The translations under genes and the position numbers were made by a program. Shown here in pieces: positions 1-9,643 of a stretch of 64,000 nucleotides of DNA. Source of the stretch: a bacterium (GTDB lineage Bacteria > SZUA-182 > DTGQ01); the NCBI GenBank assembly GCA_040755755.1, contig JBFLZW010000006.1, forward strand, positions 62,001 to 126,000, given 5' to 3'. Under the pieces are notes generated by a model. The model ran no database searches, was not told the DNA's origin, and saw nothing but the letters and a program-made list of their open reading frames with translations. Within the stretch, counting starts at the first letter, position 1, and each line of letters starts with the position of its first letter.

Positions 1-2
1 GA

Positions 3-1952
3 GAATCCTTCTCCGATCCGGAGGTCGCCCGGATCCTCAACGGGCATTTTGTGCCGATCAAGGTCGACCGGGAAGAGCGTCCCGACATCGACAATTTTTA
101 CCTGAAGGCGGTCATGGCCATAACCGGCAGTGGGGGCTGGCCATTGACCACTTTCCTGACTCCCGACAAGAAGCCTTTTTGGGGCGGCACGTACTACCCC
201 CCGGAAGACAGGCCGGGAACGCCCGGATTCAAAACCCTTCTTCTGACAATCGCCCATGAATGGGAAAACCAGCGGATACGGCTGCTCACCTCAGCGGAAA
301 GCGTCATTCATGCCTTTATCGAGCAGCAAAAGGTGGAAAGAGGCAAAGTCGTTCCCCTGGACAGGAAAGAATTCGTCAAGGCCTATCATAATCTTTCCTC
401 CCATTTCGATGAGCGATTCGGAGGATTCGGCGGTGCACCGAAATTTCCAAGACCCCATCTGTTATCATTCCTGCTGAGATACTGGAAGCGCACTGGTGAA
501 GAACGGGCCTTGTGGATGGTGGAGCATACCCTCCTGCAGATGGCCAGGGGAGGGATTTACGACCACATCGGAGGAGGTTTCCACCGCTATGCCACCGATG
601 CCCAGTGGCGAATCCCCCATTTTGAAAAGATGCTGTATGATCAGGCACTTGCTTCCAAAATCTGCCTTGAGGCCTATCAGTCAACCGGACGAAGAGAGCA
701 TGCGCAAACAGCCAGGGAGATTTTCGAGTATGTGCTTCGTTCTCTGACTGACCCGGAAGGGGGATTTTATTCCGGCCAGGATGCGGACTCTGCCCCGGAC
801 CCACGTCATCCTGAAGACAAGAAAGAGGGAGCATTTTATCTTTTCAATCATGACGAAATAATGGCTGCCCTGGGCAGGGAGCGGGGAGAAATCGTCAGCT
901 CGTATTTTGGCCTGAGCCCGCAGGGGGGAGATGGACCCCTTCAGCAAGGCGAAGAATTCATGGGGAAAAACATTCTTTGCATTTCCCGCAGCCTGCCTGA
1001 TATTGCACACCTTTTCAACCGGAGCACCGGAGAGATTGAAGCAATCATCCGGGAATCGAAGGATATGCTCCTGAAAATCCGCTCGAAGCGGCCAAAGCCC
1101 CATCTCGACGACAAGATACTGACTGACTGGAATGGATTGATGATCTCCGCACTGTCTCTGGGATCGCGAGTCCTCGGCGAGCCGCGCTATCAGGAGCGGG
1201 CAGAAAAAGCAGCCCGCTTCATCCTGCACAACCTCATGGACCGGGGCGGAAGACTCTTGCACCGCTATCGCGACCAGGAAGCGGCAATTTCCGGAATGCT
1301 TTCCGATTATGCCTTTTTCATTCAGGGATTGCTCGATCTCTATGAAGCATCCTTCAATCCGGCATACCTCAAGCAGGCCAGGTTCCTTGCCGGGCAGATG
1401 CTCGACCTTTTCTGGGATGAGAAGGCAGAAGGCGGCTTTCTCTTTACCGCCAGGGACCGGGAGCAAATGCCCCTGCCACTGAAAGAAGCCTACGACGGCG
1501 CTATCCCGTCTGGAAATTCTCTGGCTGCCCTGGACCTGATCCGGCTGAGCAGGCTTACGATGGACCGGGCGCTCGAAGAGAAAGCAGCCGCAGTGTTTAA
1601 AACCTTCTCCCAGGAGATATCCCAGGCACCTGATTCATACTGCCAGATGCTGATGGCCTTTGATTTCGCTCAAGGCCCACCCCTGGAGATTGTCCTGGCC
1701 GCACATGGCGATAATAGAGAGCTTGCAGCTATGGTCAATCTTGTGTTCCAAAAGTTCATACCGAATCGAACCATAGCCTTCCGCCCGCCTTCGGGCAGAG
1801 AGCTTGAGGAAACCCTGGACATCATGCCCCACCTGCAAAACCAGCCGCCCCTGGAGGGAAAGACCACGGCCTATGTATGCGAAAAATATACCTGCAAGCC
1901 CCCGGTGCACAGCGCAGCGGAGCTTGGGGAGATGCTCAAAGGGGGGGAGTAG
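3..1952 (+). CDS. DUF255/YyaL-type thioredoxin-fold and six-hairpin glycosidase-like protein (5' partial)
   Basis: The reading frame is open from the first bases of the window, so the start and the N-terminal CHWC-type thioredoxin motif lie outside. The visible start (ESFSDPEVA, then FVPIKVDREERPDID) is the hallmark of the DUF255 N-terminal domain. A GGWPLTTFLTPD segment and a GGTYYPP motif follow. The remaining ~500 residues match the (alpha/alpha)-barrel half seen in YyaL and human SPATA20, with HFEKMLYDQA and DDKILTDWNGLM. About 650 residues are visible against a usual 670-700. The family is widespread, but its substrate is not established. A GTG at 51 is only an internal codon. The gene is transcribed toward the minus-strand cluster that follows. 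Confidence 0.9.
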   Translation, partial: ESFSDPEVARILNGHFVPIKVDREERPDIDNFYLKAVMAITGSGGWPLTTFLTPDKKPFWGGTYYPPEDRPGTPGFKTLLLTIAHEWENQRIRLLTSAESVIHAFIEQQKVERGKVVPLDRKEFVKAYHNLSSHFDERFGGFGGAPKFPRPHLLSFLLRYWKRTGEERALWMVEHTLLQMARGGIYDHIGGGFHRYATDAQWRIPHFEKMLYDQALASKICLEAYQSTGRREHAQTAREIFEYVLRSLTDPEGGFYSGQDADSAPDPRHPEDKKEGAFYLFNHDEIMAALGRERGEIVSSYFGLSPQGGDGPLQQGEEFMGKNILCISRSLPDIAHLFNRSTGEIEAIIRESKDMLLKIRSKRPKPHLDDKILTDWNGLMISALSLGSRVLGEPRYQERAEKAARFILHNLMDRGGRLLHRYRDQEAAISGMLSDYAFFIQGLLDLYEASFNPAYLKQARFLAGQMLDLFWDEKAEGGFLFTARDREQMPLPLKEAYDGAIPSGNSLAALDLIRLSRLTMDRALEEKAAAVFKTFSQEISQAPDSYCQMLMAFDFAQGPPLEIVLAAHGDNRELAAMVNLVFQKFIPNRTIAFRPPSGRELEETLDIMPHLQNQPPLEGKTTAYVCEKYTCKPPVHSAAELGEMLKGGE

Positions 1953-2154
1953 GAAGAGATTGGCCGTGGGGAAGAACAAGCGGGGATTGGGTCCAATCAG
2001 CATCCAGGGTTGGGACCATCATTTTTTTATCATGTCGATTGGCCCCATCTACAGCTATTGTATCATACTTCCCGTTATTTTTCGGATAGCTCTTAGTGAG
2101 AGGACCACTGCGCGACTCCCCACAGAGAATGCTGGCCGCCTTCTAACATGGCAT

Positions 2155-2184
2155 TAACAAAAAAGCGGGGTTTTGTGACCCCGC
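2155..2184 (-). terminator. Rho-independent terminator of the minus-strand pgm cluster
   Basis: GCGGGG (2165-2170) pairs with CCCCGC (2179-2184) around an 8-nt loop. Read on the minus strand, the stem is followed by a run of T (the A run at 2157-2164). It lies about 45 nt after the stop of the phosphomannomutase gene, so it probably ends the 9.6-2.2 kb transcript. Confidence 0.75.
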
Positions 2185-2230
2185 CTGTCAAAATCTTTGC
2201 AGAATGTAATACTATCTTCACAATGAAGGG

Positions 2231-3592
2231 CTAACACCTTACCCCCGGAACCTGCTGAAGTCTGTTCATGACCAGGCTCTTGATCTCCTCAAGACCGTGG
2301 CTGGTGGTGGATTCAAATCGCAGGACGAGCGCAGGCTGAGTGTTCGAGGCACGGATAAGGGCCCATCCATGATCGAACAGGATGCGGATGCCGTCAATAT
2401 CTATCAGCTTATATTTACTCTGGAAATATTCCTTTAAAACCTCGATGGTATGAAATTTCTCCTCATCTGCGCAGTCGACCCTGATCTCCGGGGTGGAATA
2501 GGTTTTGGGTAAATCGCAGATCAGGTCTGAAATCTTCCGTGAAGTCTCGGACAGGATTTCCGCCAGGCGGCATGAAGCGTAAATGGCATCGTCATAGCCG
2601 AAGTACCCATCGGCAATGAAGATATGGCCGCTCATCTCCCCTGCCAGCAGGGCATGTTCTTCCTTCATTTTCTTTTTAATCAGGGAGTGCCCTGTTTTCC
2701 ACATAATGGGCTTTCCGCCATGCCTGGCAATGTCCTGTTCGAGATTCTGCGAGCATTTCACCTCAAAGATAATACTGGCTCCCGGATTACGGCTCAGGAT
2801 ATCGCGGCTGAAGATGACCATGAGCTGGTCGCCCCAGATAATTTCCCCCCGATTATCCACAACACCGATCCGGTCAGAATCTCCGTCATAGGCAACCCCA
2901 AAATCAGCGCCGCTCTCTCGCACCCGCCTGATCAGGGTGGTCAGGTTTTCGGGAACCGTAGGATCGGGAAAATGGTTGGGAAAATTGCCATCCATTTCGC
3001 AAAAGAGTGCCTCGACCTCACATCCCAGGCTCTTCAGCAGATCGGGTGCAATGGGGCCGGCTGTGCCGTTGCCTGCATCCACAATAATTTTCAGTCTCCT
3101 TTTGAGCCGGATTTTTTCCCGGATCATGGCCATATAGGGCTCGACGATCTGATATGTGCTTACCGTTGCTCCCTTTCCCTGGGTAAATTCTCCCCGTTCG
3201 GCAATCTTTCGGATGTTCTGAATCTGCTCCCCATACAGGCTGTCTTTCCCATCGCAGAGCTTGAAGCCATTGAACTGAGGAGGATTATGACTGGCGGTAA
3301 TCATTATCCCGGCGTCAGGGTTCAGGTGATACAGAGAATAGTAAAAGGCCGGTGTAGGGCAGATACCGAGATCGATCACGCTGCAGCCGGTCGATAAAAG
3401 CCCTTCCACCAGGGCATTGCGAAAGCTCCCGGAGCTTAAGCGGTTATCCCTTCCGACAGTAAGGCTTTTCTTGCCCCGCTGCCTCAGATAGGTACCATAG
3501 GCTTTTCCCAGCGTGGTAACATGCTCCTCGGTCAAGTCCTTGTTTACTATACCCCGGATATCATACTCCCGAAAAATTTGTGGATTTATCAT
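2231..3592 (-). CDS. Phosphomannomutase/phosphoglucomutase (alpha-D-phosphohexomutase)
   Basis: This cytoplasmic enzyme interconverts hexose 6- and 1-phosphates (mannose or glucose) for sugar-nucleotide, polysaccharide and LPS synthesis. All four family signatures are present in order: the catalytic phosphoserine loop TASHNP, the metal loop DGDSDR, the sugar-specificity loop GEMSGH, and the C-terminal phosphate-binding RASNTQP. The frame can open 14 codons upstream at 3634. I chose the ATG at 3592 (MINPQIFREYDIRG) because a GGGAG ribosome site precedes it and family members begin close to FREYDIRG. It is the last gene of the minus-strand cluster, directly after the PilM/GspL-like gene, and is followed by a terminator. 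GEMSGH suits the AlgC/ManB type, but the sequence cannot decide between PMM and PGM. Confidence 0.93.
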   Translation of the reverse strand: MINPQIFREYDIRGIVNKDLTEEHVTTLGKAYGTYLRQRGKKSLTVGRDNRLSSGSFRNALVEGLLSTGCSVIDLGICPTPAFYYSLYHLNPDAGIMITASHNPPQFNGFKLCDGKDSLYGEQIQNIRKIAERGEFTQGKGATVSTYQIVEPYMAMIREKIRLKRRLKIIVDAGNGTAGPIAPDLLKSLGCEVEALFCEMDGNFPNHFPDPTVPENLTTLIRRVRESGADFGVAYDGDSDRIGVVDNRGEIIWGDQLMVIFSRDILSRNPGASIIFEVKCSQNLEQDIARHGGKPIMWKTGHSLIKKKMKEEHALLAGEMSGHIFIADGYFGYDDAIYASCRLAEILSETSRKISDLICDLPKTYSTPEIRVDCADEEKFHTIEVLKEYFQSKYKLIDIDGIRILFDHGWALIRASNTQPALVLRFESTTSHGLEEIKSLVMNRLQQVPGVRC

Positions 3593-3660
3593 TGCTCTCC
3601 CATCCCCTCCCATTTGGTTAGACGATAAATACATGAAATACCTGGAAATTCCTGATACGG

Positions 3661-5328
3661 TTACGAATCGGATACCGTAATGCTGAGCCGGAAGTCTACC
3701 TTGTTATCGCTTCCCTTGACTTTGGCGCTTTCAACAACCGCCTGAGCATACTGCCGGGTTTTCTGGAGGCTGCTCTTGAGCCGGTCAACCGCTTCGAAGG
3801 AATCGGCTATGCCTTTGATTTTAATCTGATTTTTATCAATTGATAGGTCAAGGAATTCGACCTTGATTTCATCGGATATCCGGATGCTCAGATCCCGAAA
3901 AATTTCAAGATGAGTCAACGACTTACCGGCAAAGGTTTTATATATCTCGTATTTCTCCCTTTCCTTGTTCAGGGCTTTCTTTACCTGCTCAAGCTCATTG
4001 CCCGCTCCCTTGGCCGCAGGAAGAATCTCTCGATAAACCTGATAGATATCACGATTAATCTGGTTGAGTTTCTTCTGCTGGACTGTGGTCCGATAATGAA
4101 TATTGACTGTCAGGAGAGAAGCAGCCACAACAAGCAGCACTGCCAGGACAAGAGCCATTTCCTTATACTGACTGTATTTCTTTTGAAAGACCAGGTCCTC
4201 CTGCCGGAGATTGAACCGGCTTTTCCTGTCCTTCCTTGCCCCGAAAACCAGTCCCAGGGGAACAGACCAGCAAAGGGACTGATCACGGAACGGGGCATTC
4301 TCTTCTCCCAGTGCCTCACAAGGATCAAAGATCGAGGTTTCGATCTGGAGCCTCTCGGTGAAGTAATCGCTGATTCCTTCACAACCGGCAGCCGACCCCG
4401 TCAGCAGTATCCGGGAAATCGAACCATCCAGCCGGTACTGAGAGGAGAAAGCATACAGGGTAAGGTCAACCTGATCCAGGATTTGATCCATCATCTCTCG
4501 GGAGAGATCCACAACTTCAGGCTGGCTTTCATCAATGGCCGGGCTGTCTGGCCGGGCCTCAAGGGCCGCTTCCTGGCCAGGATATCCTTCCCCCTCTTCC
4601 ACCCTTTCCACTCCTTCTTCCCGGCCGTCGCTGGCCGGACTCTCGGATTGCTGCGGCTCAAGGGCTGGCTCAGGGGCCGCTATCCTCTCTCCCGCTTCTT
4701 TCCGGCTGTCATTATCTGTCCGGGACCGTATTGGATGTGAGATATTGCGGGAAAACAGCAGGTGTTCTCCCTGAACAATGACCACCAGAATCCTTTCTTC
4801 ATTGATGTCGATCAGAGCGACAATGTCCTGACTGGATGGGCAGGCATGCAGATAGAGATTGTACAAAGCCGTACAATCCAGCAGAACGTATTGGGGGTCG
4901 ATTCCGGCATCGTTCAGAGACTGGCAGCAGGAAATTATAGCTTCTTTTCTGACCGCTGCAATGAACAGATCAGAGGCACCCTCATCCTTGCCGTCTCGTA
5001 CCTGGAGAGCGAGGACAGCCTCTTCTGCCGGATATGGCAGAGATGATTCCACTTCATATTTGACTATTTTCGCAATCTTGGCAAAATCCCGAAATGGCAG
5101 GGTGATATCTCTGAACACGGCCTGTTGGCTTGAGATCCCCGCGACGATCATGTCTCCCCGGATCCTGTTTTCGGACAGGATCCGTTTGATGGCCGAAGGC
5201 ATGTCCTCTTCGGAAGACAGCCGGTAGCGGCACGACTTGACAACTTCGATCGAATTAATCTTTTTACTGACCTGGATGACCTTGATTTCCGCCAGGCCAA
5301 TTTCTATTCCCATCACAGAGGAATGCAT
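3661..5328 (-). CDS. PilM-PilN fusion / GspL-like inner-membrane assembly protein
   Basis: The N-terminal half is an actin-like (ASKHA) cytoplasmic domain of the PilM/GspL type: it opens with GIEIGLAEIKVIQVS and later has VALIDINEE and ILLTGSAAGCEGI. An acidic, low-complexity insertion rich in E, P and S (about residues 205-270) interrupts it. One membrane helix follows (ALVLAVLLVVAASLLTV), then a coiled coil and a periplasmic ferredoxin-like domain ending in VDFRLSITV, as in PilN or the C-terminus of GspL. The protein would link the cytoplasmic ATPase to the inner-membrane platform of a type IV pilus or type II secretion machine. No PilO/GspM, PilQ or ATPase gene is adjacent, so the choice between the two systems is open. 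GAGGAG lies 11 nt before the ATG. Confidence 0.82.
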   Translation of the reverse strand: MHSSVMGIEIGLAEIKVIQVSKKINSIEVVKSCRYRLSSEEDMPSAIKRILSENRIRGDMIVAGISSQQAVFRDITLPFRDFAKIAKIVKYEVESSLPYPAEEAVLALQVRDGKDEGASDLFIAAVRKEAIISCCQSLNDAGIDPQYVLLDCTALYNLYLHACPSSQDIVALIDINEERILVVIVQGEHLLFSRNISHPIRSRTDNDSRKEAGERIAAPEPALEPQQSESPASDGREEGVERVEEGEGYPGQEAALEARPDSPAIDESQPEVVDLSREMMDQILDQVDLTLYAFSSQYRLDGSISRILLTGSAAGCEGISDYFTERLQIETSIFDPCEALGEENAPFRDQSLCWSVPLGLVFGARKDRKSRFNLRQEDLVFQKKYSQYKEMALVLAVLLVVAASLLTVNIHYRTTVQQKKLNQINRDIYQVYREILPAAKGAGNELEQVKKALNKEREKYEIYKTFAGKSLTHLEIFRDLSIRISDEIKVEFLDLSIDKNQIKIKGIADSFEAVDRLKSSLQKTRQYAQAVVESAKVKGSDNKVDFRLSITVSDS

Positions 5329-5375
5329 GTTAGGGTAATCTCCTCATGAATTGCTGAAGCTGCTTCTCAATGTTG

Positions 5376-6431
5376 TCAGGACTTTTCCGGCTGGTTCTTT
5401 TCCTGCTGGTTCTTGGCGTAATTATTCGATGAGTCCTGAATCAGTAATTCCTCGGTTATCGGATAAAACCGGTCTGCGATTTCTTTCAGGTCAATGGCTG
5501 TATTATAGGCAAACGAGACGATTTCCACCCGAACACCTCTCTTCTGAAAGAGCTTGACAATGGGCACAAAATCTCCGTCTCCGGTTGCCAGGATCAGAGC
5601 GTCGACTTTATCAATCATATTCAGGATGTCGATCGTCATGCCCACATCCCAGTTTCCTTTGGCAAACCCGCCAGTACCGGTTTTTAAATCCATGGTCCGT
5701 ACTACATAGCCGATGCTCTTGAGCAGCGAAATAAATTTAGTCTGATCAATGTCCGGGGTCTGGACAATATAGGCGGTTGCCTGGACCAGCGTGCGGTCAC
5801 CAACCGTGGTTTCCAGGAATTTTTCATAATCCAGCCGTCCGTTATAGAGGTTCTTGGCCGAATAAAACATATTCTGCACATCCACAAACAGAGCAACCTG
5901 TGCATTTTTCCCTGTTCTGTGCTTGGCCCTGTTAGCCAGCCTCATCTTTTTTTCAATATCCTTGTAATCAACAGGAATATCACGGATCAGCCCCTTCAAC
6001 CGGCTGATCAGGTCATACCGCTCGGCAAGGGCAATCTCCACCATGTAGGCTATCTGCTTTCTGGCTTCCTCATATTTGGAAATTACCAGGCTTCGCTCCG
6101 CCTTGAGGGCAGCCAGTTCCTTCTGTTTCTCCTTCTCTCTGGCCAGCTCTTCTTTCAGCTCTTTATTTTCCTGCTCCAGTTCCTGAACTCTGTCGAGTTT
6201 CTCCAGAATCGATTTCGTTCTCTTTTTGAGTTTCTGATTTTCCTGGGCAAGCCGATTCAGGTCTTGTTTCAGATTATTTTTGTCCAGGATAAGCTTTTCG
6301 ATAGTCTTTTTGAATCTTTTATTTTCGCGGTACTGAAACTTGCTTCTCTCGAGTAACTTAGCTCGTGTTTTTTCTGATTCCTGTAATTCTGCGGATAAAT
6401 CGGTCGCCTTGTCGTCAATTAGCCCATCCAT
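5376..6431 (-). CDS. NYN-domain (LabA/DUF88-type) protein with N-terminal coiled coil
   Basis: About 165 N-terminal residues are a long charged coiled coil rich in K, E, L and R. The C-terminal ~170 residues form a NYN (PIN-like) domain: ALFVDVQNMFYSAKN supplies the first acidic residue, GNWDVGMTIDIL the second, and ATGDGDFVPIV the third. NYN domains are predicted metal-dependent ribonucleases, and the acidic residues are all kept, so activity is plausible. The substrate is unknown. It lies between surE and the PilM-like gene with short gaps, in the same direction. The coiled coil probably drives oligomerisation; this is inferred from composition only. Confidence 0.85.
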   Translation of the reverse strand: MDGLIDDKATDLSAELQESEKTRAKLLERSKFQYRENKRFKKTIEKLILDKNNLKQDLNRLAQENQKLKKRTKSILEKLDRVQELEQENKELKEELAREKEKQKELAALKAERSLVISKYEEARKQIAYMVEIALAERYDLISRLKGLIRDIPVDYKDIEKKMRLANRAKHRTGKNAQVALFVDVQNMFYSAKNLYNGRLDYEKFLETTVGDRTLVQATAYIVQTPDIDQTKFISLLKSIGYVVRTMDLKTGTGGFAKGNWDVGMTIDILNMIDKVDALILATGDGDFVPIVKLFQKRGVRVEIVSFAYNTAIDLKEIADRFYPITEELLIQDSSNNYAKNQQEKNQPEKS

Positions 6432-6595
6432 TTTTCAATTATCACCCATGAGATAAGGTTGCGAATCAATTATCCATAAGCTCATGTCCTGATTGCCGTC
6501 CTCATATACCGTGGAGCGAAATTTATCAGCAGCAGTCTACCTTCATCACTGGTTGGTTGACCTGTCATGATCATATGAGGGTTCATGTGCATGGA

Positions 6596-7396
6596 TTATT
6601 TATCTTTGCCGAGGTCCAAGATCGGCCATGTCTGTAACGAATGCATAAATTGATGATCCGTCAGATCAAAACGGATCGGTGTTATGGAAATTTTACCCTC
6701 CCGAACGGCATCAACATCGCCTCCTCCTCCTTCCTCCGGAATCATTTCCTCAGCATCAAGCCAGTAATAGGTATTGTTTCTTGGATCGGTTCTCTTTTCA
6801 AAACAATCCTTCAGAAAGCACCTGGCCTGTCTGGTTATGGCCACTTCGGGAAACCGGTTCGATTCCAGGGATGGTACATTAATATTTAAAAGTGTGCCGG
6901 CAGGCAAGCCCTGATGGAGAATAGTCAGAGCCATCTTCCGGGCAAACCGGGCGGAAAGAGCGAAATGAGCGGGGTCCACCGGGGCCAGTGACACGGCCAT
7001 GGCCGGGATGCCCAGCATCGCAGCCTCTACGGCAGCGGATACCGTACCGGAATACATGAGATGCACACCGGTATTCAATCCCCAGTTTATTCCCGAAATA
7101 ACCATATCCGGCGGGGATTCCAGAAGGACACTGATGGCCAGTTTCACACAGTCCACCGGAGTTCCGCTTACCCCATACCCGTAAAACCGATCGCCTTTGT
7201 GGATCGTCTCGACTCGCAAGGGATCAGAGAGGGTAATAGAGTGACCGCAAGCGCTTCGCTCCCCACGGGGTGCAACAACGATCACTTCGGCAATATCGCC
7301 CACTGCCTGATACAGAGCATACAGACCTTCTGAATGTATCCCGTCATCGTTGGTTAATAATATCCGAATTTTTTTCCTGTCGCTATCCTTTTCCAT
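6596..7396 (-). CDS. surE: 5'/3'-nucleotidase SurE
   Basis: SurE removes phosphate from nucleoside monophosphates and sometimes polyphosphate, and is a stationary-phase survival factor in other bacteria. The start RILLTNDDGIHSEGL carries the metal-binding NDD (about residues 16-18). APRGERSACGHSIT, GVSGTPVDCVKLAI and SGINWGLNTG are the other active-site segments, and GTLLNINVP is the usual later signature. Its length (266) is normal. The start codon lies 2 nt after the dnaN stop, so the two genes are very probably co-transcribed and translated together. Confidence 0.95.
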   Translation of the reverse strand: MEKDSDRKKIRILLTNDDGIHSEGLYALYQAVGDIAEVIVVAPRGERSACGHSITLSDPLRVETIHKGDRFYGYGVSGTPVDCVKLAISVLLESPPDMVISGINWGLNTGVHLMYSGTVSAAVEAAMLGIPAMAVSLAPVDPAHFALSARFARKMALTILHQGLPAGTLLNINVPSLESNRFPEVAITRQARCFLKDCFEKRTDPRNNTYYWLDAEEMIPEEGGGGDVDAVREGKISITPIRFDLTDHQFMHSLQTWPILDLGKDK

Positions 7397-7398
7397 GA

Positions 7399-8532
7399 CT
7401 AAAACTCATCTTCAAACAGCTTGATAGGCATAATGAGATAGAGATAATCGCGGTTATCCACCTGGCGGATAATCCCATGAGAGTTATGGTCGCTCATTTC
7501 CAGAACCACCTGCTCTTCATTGAGGATATTTAAAATATCCAGAATAAAGTTTGAATTAAATCCAATCTCCAGTGGTTCTCCGTTATAGTTAACCGAAAGC
7601 TGATCTTCAGCATCTCCTACCCCAAGGTTCTGTGAGCTGAGGAAAAGGGTTCCATCCTCAAGTCTCAACCGGATATACTTTTCCTTTTCCTCGGTAAAAA
7701 TCGAGACTCTTTTGACCGACTGCCGCAGCTCCTGGCGGTTGATCTGTATCACCTTGTCATTCACCTTGGCAATTCTAGGCCGGATATTCGGGAAGTAGGT
7801 CTCAAGCAGACGGGAGAATAATTCTACGGGGCCGATTTTAAAAACTGTCTGATTTTCGAAAAATCCTACCAGAACGCTGTCATCACTACCTTGTGAGTCA
7901 TCCAGAATCCGCTTCAATTCATTCATTGATTTTTTCGGCAAAATCACCTTGATCTTCCGGCTGAACTCGCTGATCCCCGGTTTTTTTATATACGAGAGCC
8001 GGTGTCCATCCGTCCCCATCATTTCCATGGATTCCCGGTCAATCTCCAGCAGTGCCCCATTGGGCGCACTGAGATGCTTTTGCTCAACCAGGGGGACGGT
8101 GATATTGATTTTCACGATCATATCCCGCAGAGTCTCCCGGGGAATGGAAACCAGCTTTTCCATCTCATAAACCGGGAAGGGAGGAAACTCTTCTGCCGGC
8201 AGTCCGGCTAAATGGCAGCAGGTTTTCCCGCAGGCAATTCTGACCAGGTTATTTTCCTCCAGAGAAACATGGACTTGCTCTCCTTCCGGCAACTCCCGGA
8301 GGATATCGGCCAGCATCCTGGCTGACAGGCAGATACTCCCCTCCTGGAAAACCTGGGCCTCCGCTTCCCCCTTGATTCCCAGCTCCAGATCCGTTCCATA
8401 CAGATAAATCCGGTTGTCCAGTGCCTGAACCAAAAGATGGGACAGGATAGGCATGGTCCCCCTGAGGACAGCTACATTATGAACAGTATTAACACCTCGT
8501 AAGAATTCATCTCTGCATATGCTCAATTCCAT
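7399..8532 (-). CDS. dnaN: DNA polymerase III beta sliding clamp
   Basis: This is the ring-shaped processivity clamp of the replicative polymerase. It begins MELSICRDEFLRGVNTVHNV, the normal clamp N-terminus, has NLVRIACGKTCCHLAGLPAEEFPP in the first domain, and ends YLYLIMPIKL, the conserved C-terminal strand. The frame extends six codons upstream to a TTG at 8550. The ATG at 8532 is preferred because AGGGAG lies about 9 nt before it and the product then starts like other clamps. Unusually, dnaA, recF and gyrB are not beside it; instead an unrecognised gene precedes it and surE follows. Confidence 0.95.
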   Translation of the reverse strand: MELSICRDEFLRGVNTVHNVAVLRGTMPILSHLLVQALDNRIYLYGTDLELGIKGEAEAQVFQEGSICLSARMLADILRELPEGEQVHVSLEENNLVRIACGKTCCHLAGLPAEEFPPFPVYEMEKLVSIPRETLRDMIVKINITVPLVEQKHLSAPNGALLEIDRESMEMMGTDGHRLSYIKKPGISEFSRKIKVILPKKSMNELKRILDDSQGSDDSVLVGFFENQTVFKIGPVELFSRLLETYFPNIRPRIAKVNDKVIQINRQELRQSVKRVSIFTEEKEKYIRLRLEDGTLFLSSQNLGVGDAEDQLSVNYNGEPLEIGFNSNFILDILNILNEEQVVLEMSDHNSHGIIRQVDNRDYLYLIMPIKLFEDEF

Positions 8533-8581
8533 ATGGTATTCTCCCTGCAAATGCTATATTTCTCATTACTCCAAATAAACA

Positions 8582-9643
8582 CTATACTGCATAACCCACT
8601 GAATAGCGAACAGGACGGACATCTGCAACCGACGGCTTCGGGATCAGCAGTTGACAGGCAATGGTCAGCCACCGATAATCAGGATTCAGAGGCCGTGATT
8701 TACCATCTGCCGGGGGCTTCGAATGGATGGTGCGTTCATAGGTTATCAGAAAGATAGCCACCCCATAGTCCTCTTCCCGATGAATGAGAAATCCATTCTG
8801 GAAAGCGTCAAGCGCCATATTGTTTGCTTTCGCCACCTGAGCCATCTCCTCGGAATTTAATTTGATCAGCAGATAGCGGGATATCTCACCATCAGCTATC
8901 CTGGTCAGGGTTCGGGAACTGGACGAAGCCACGTAAACCGTTGACAGAAAGTCCAGTTTCCGGCTGAATTGGGCTGCAACCACAGCAGCGGCTCTGCGGC
9001 CTCCTGCGGTATGGTGAAACCCATAACATTCAAACAGCTTTTGCTGCACCTGTTCGGCGTATTTTTCCCCCCGCTCATAGAGATCCCTGGTCAGATAGCC
9101 AAGCTCTTTGCCCATATCTTCCGCAGCGCTGGCTATGGGCCAGTCAATTTTAACATGAAAATGAGAAAGCAGGTACCGATTTTTCAGCCGGGATGTCGGA
9201 TCTTTCTGGAGCAGGAGAGCATAATCGACCGGCAGCAGGGAACGGCAGAACTGGCTGAACTGATAACTCTCAAAGTATTTGAGATTCGGGTAAAAGTCAC
9301 CATGAATTTCAACATCTACTAAATGAGAGGCCAGGTTGTCCCTGGCCACTTTGTTGGCATCAAAAAACCGGATATACTTTTTATCACTACTGGGCAGGGT
9401 CCCTTCGTAAAACAGGACCAGGAAACTATTTTGATACTGATATTCCCGTTCGGGAATCCGGGCTCTTGGTTTTAATTCCCTCTTTTCAACAAACGGGTAG
9501 GGCTGGTTTCGGCTCTGATAATTTCTGAATGAGTCAACGAGCGAATATTCGATCAGGTCTCGATCCAGTCCATCCCGTAAAACCTCATAGAGAGATCTGC
9601 CTATCTTTTCATTCAGGCTTAAGTTCAGTCTTTTAATCGCCAT
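8582..9643 (-). CDS. Conserved-looking protein of unknown function upstream of dnaN
   Basis: I do not recognise this 353-residue protein. It starts MAIKRLNLSLNEKIGRSLYEVLRDGLDRD and is a soluble, mixed-charge protein without signal peptide or membrane helices. The middle is rich in aromatic and basic residues (YFESYQFSQFCRSLLPVDY). The C-terminal half has an Ala-rich helix (AAAVVAAQFSRKL) and a strand-rich end. The coding signal is clean, and it ends about 50 nt before dnaN in the same direction, so it may share the dnaN-surE transcript. There is no visible nucleotide-binding or catalytic motif. Confidence 0.7.
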   Translation of the reverse strand: MAIKRLNLSLNEKIGRSLYEVLRDGLDRDLIEYSLVDSFRNYQSRNQPYPFVEKRELKPRARIPEREYQYQNSFLVLFYEGTLPSSDKKYIRFFDANKVARDNLASHLVDVEIHGDFYPNLKYFESYQFSQFCRSLLPVDYALLLQKDPTSRLKNRYLLSHFHVKIDWPIASAAEDMGKELGYLTRDLYERGEKYAEQVQQKLFECYGFHHTAGGRRAAAVVAAQFSRKLDFLSTVYVASSSSRTLTRIADGEISRYLLIKLNSEEMAQVAKANNMALDAFQNGFLIHREEDYGVAIFLITYERTIHSKPPADGKSRPLNPDYRWLTIACQLLIPKPSVADVRPVRYSVGYAV

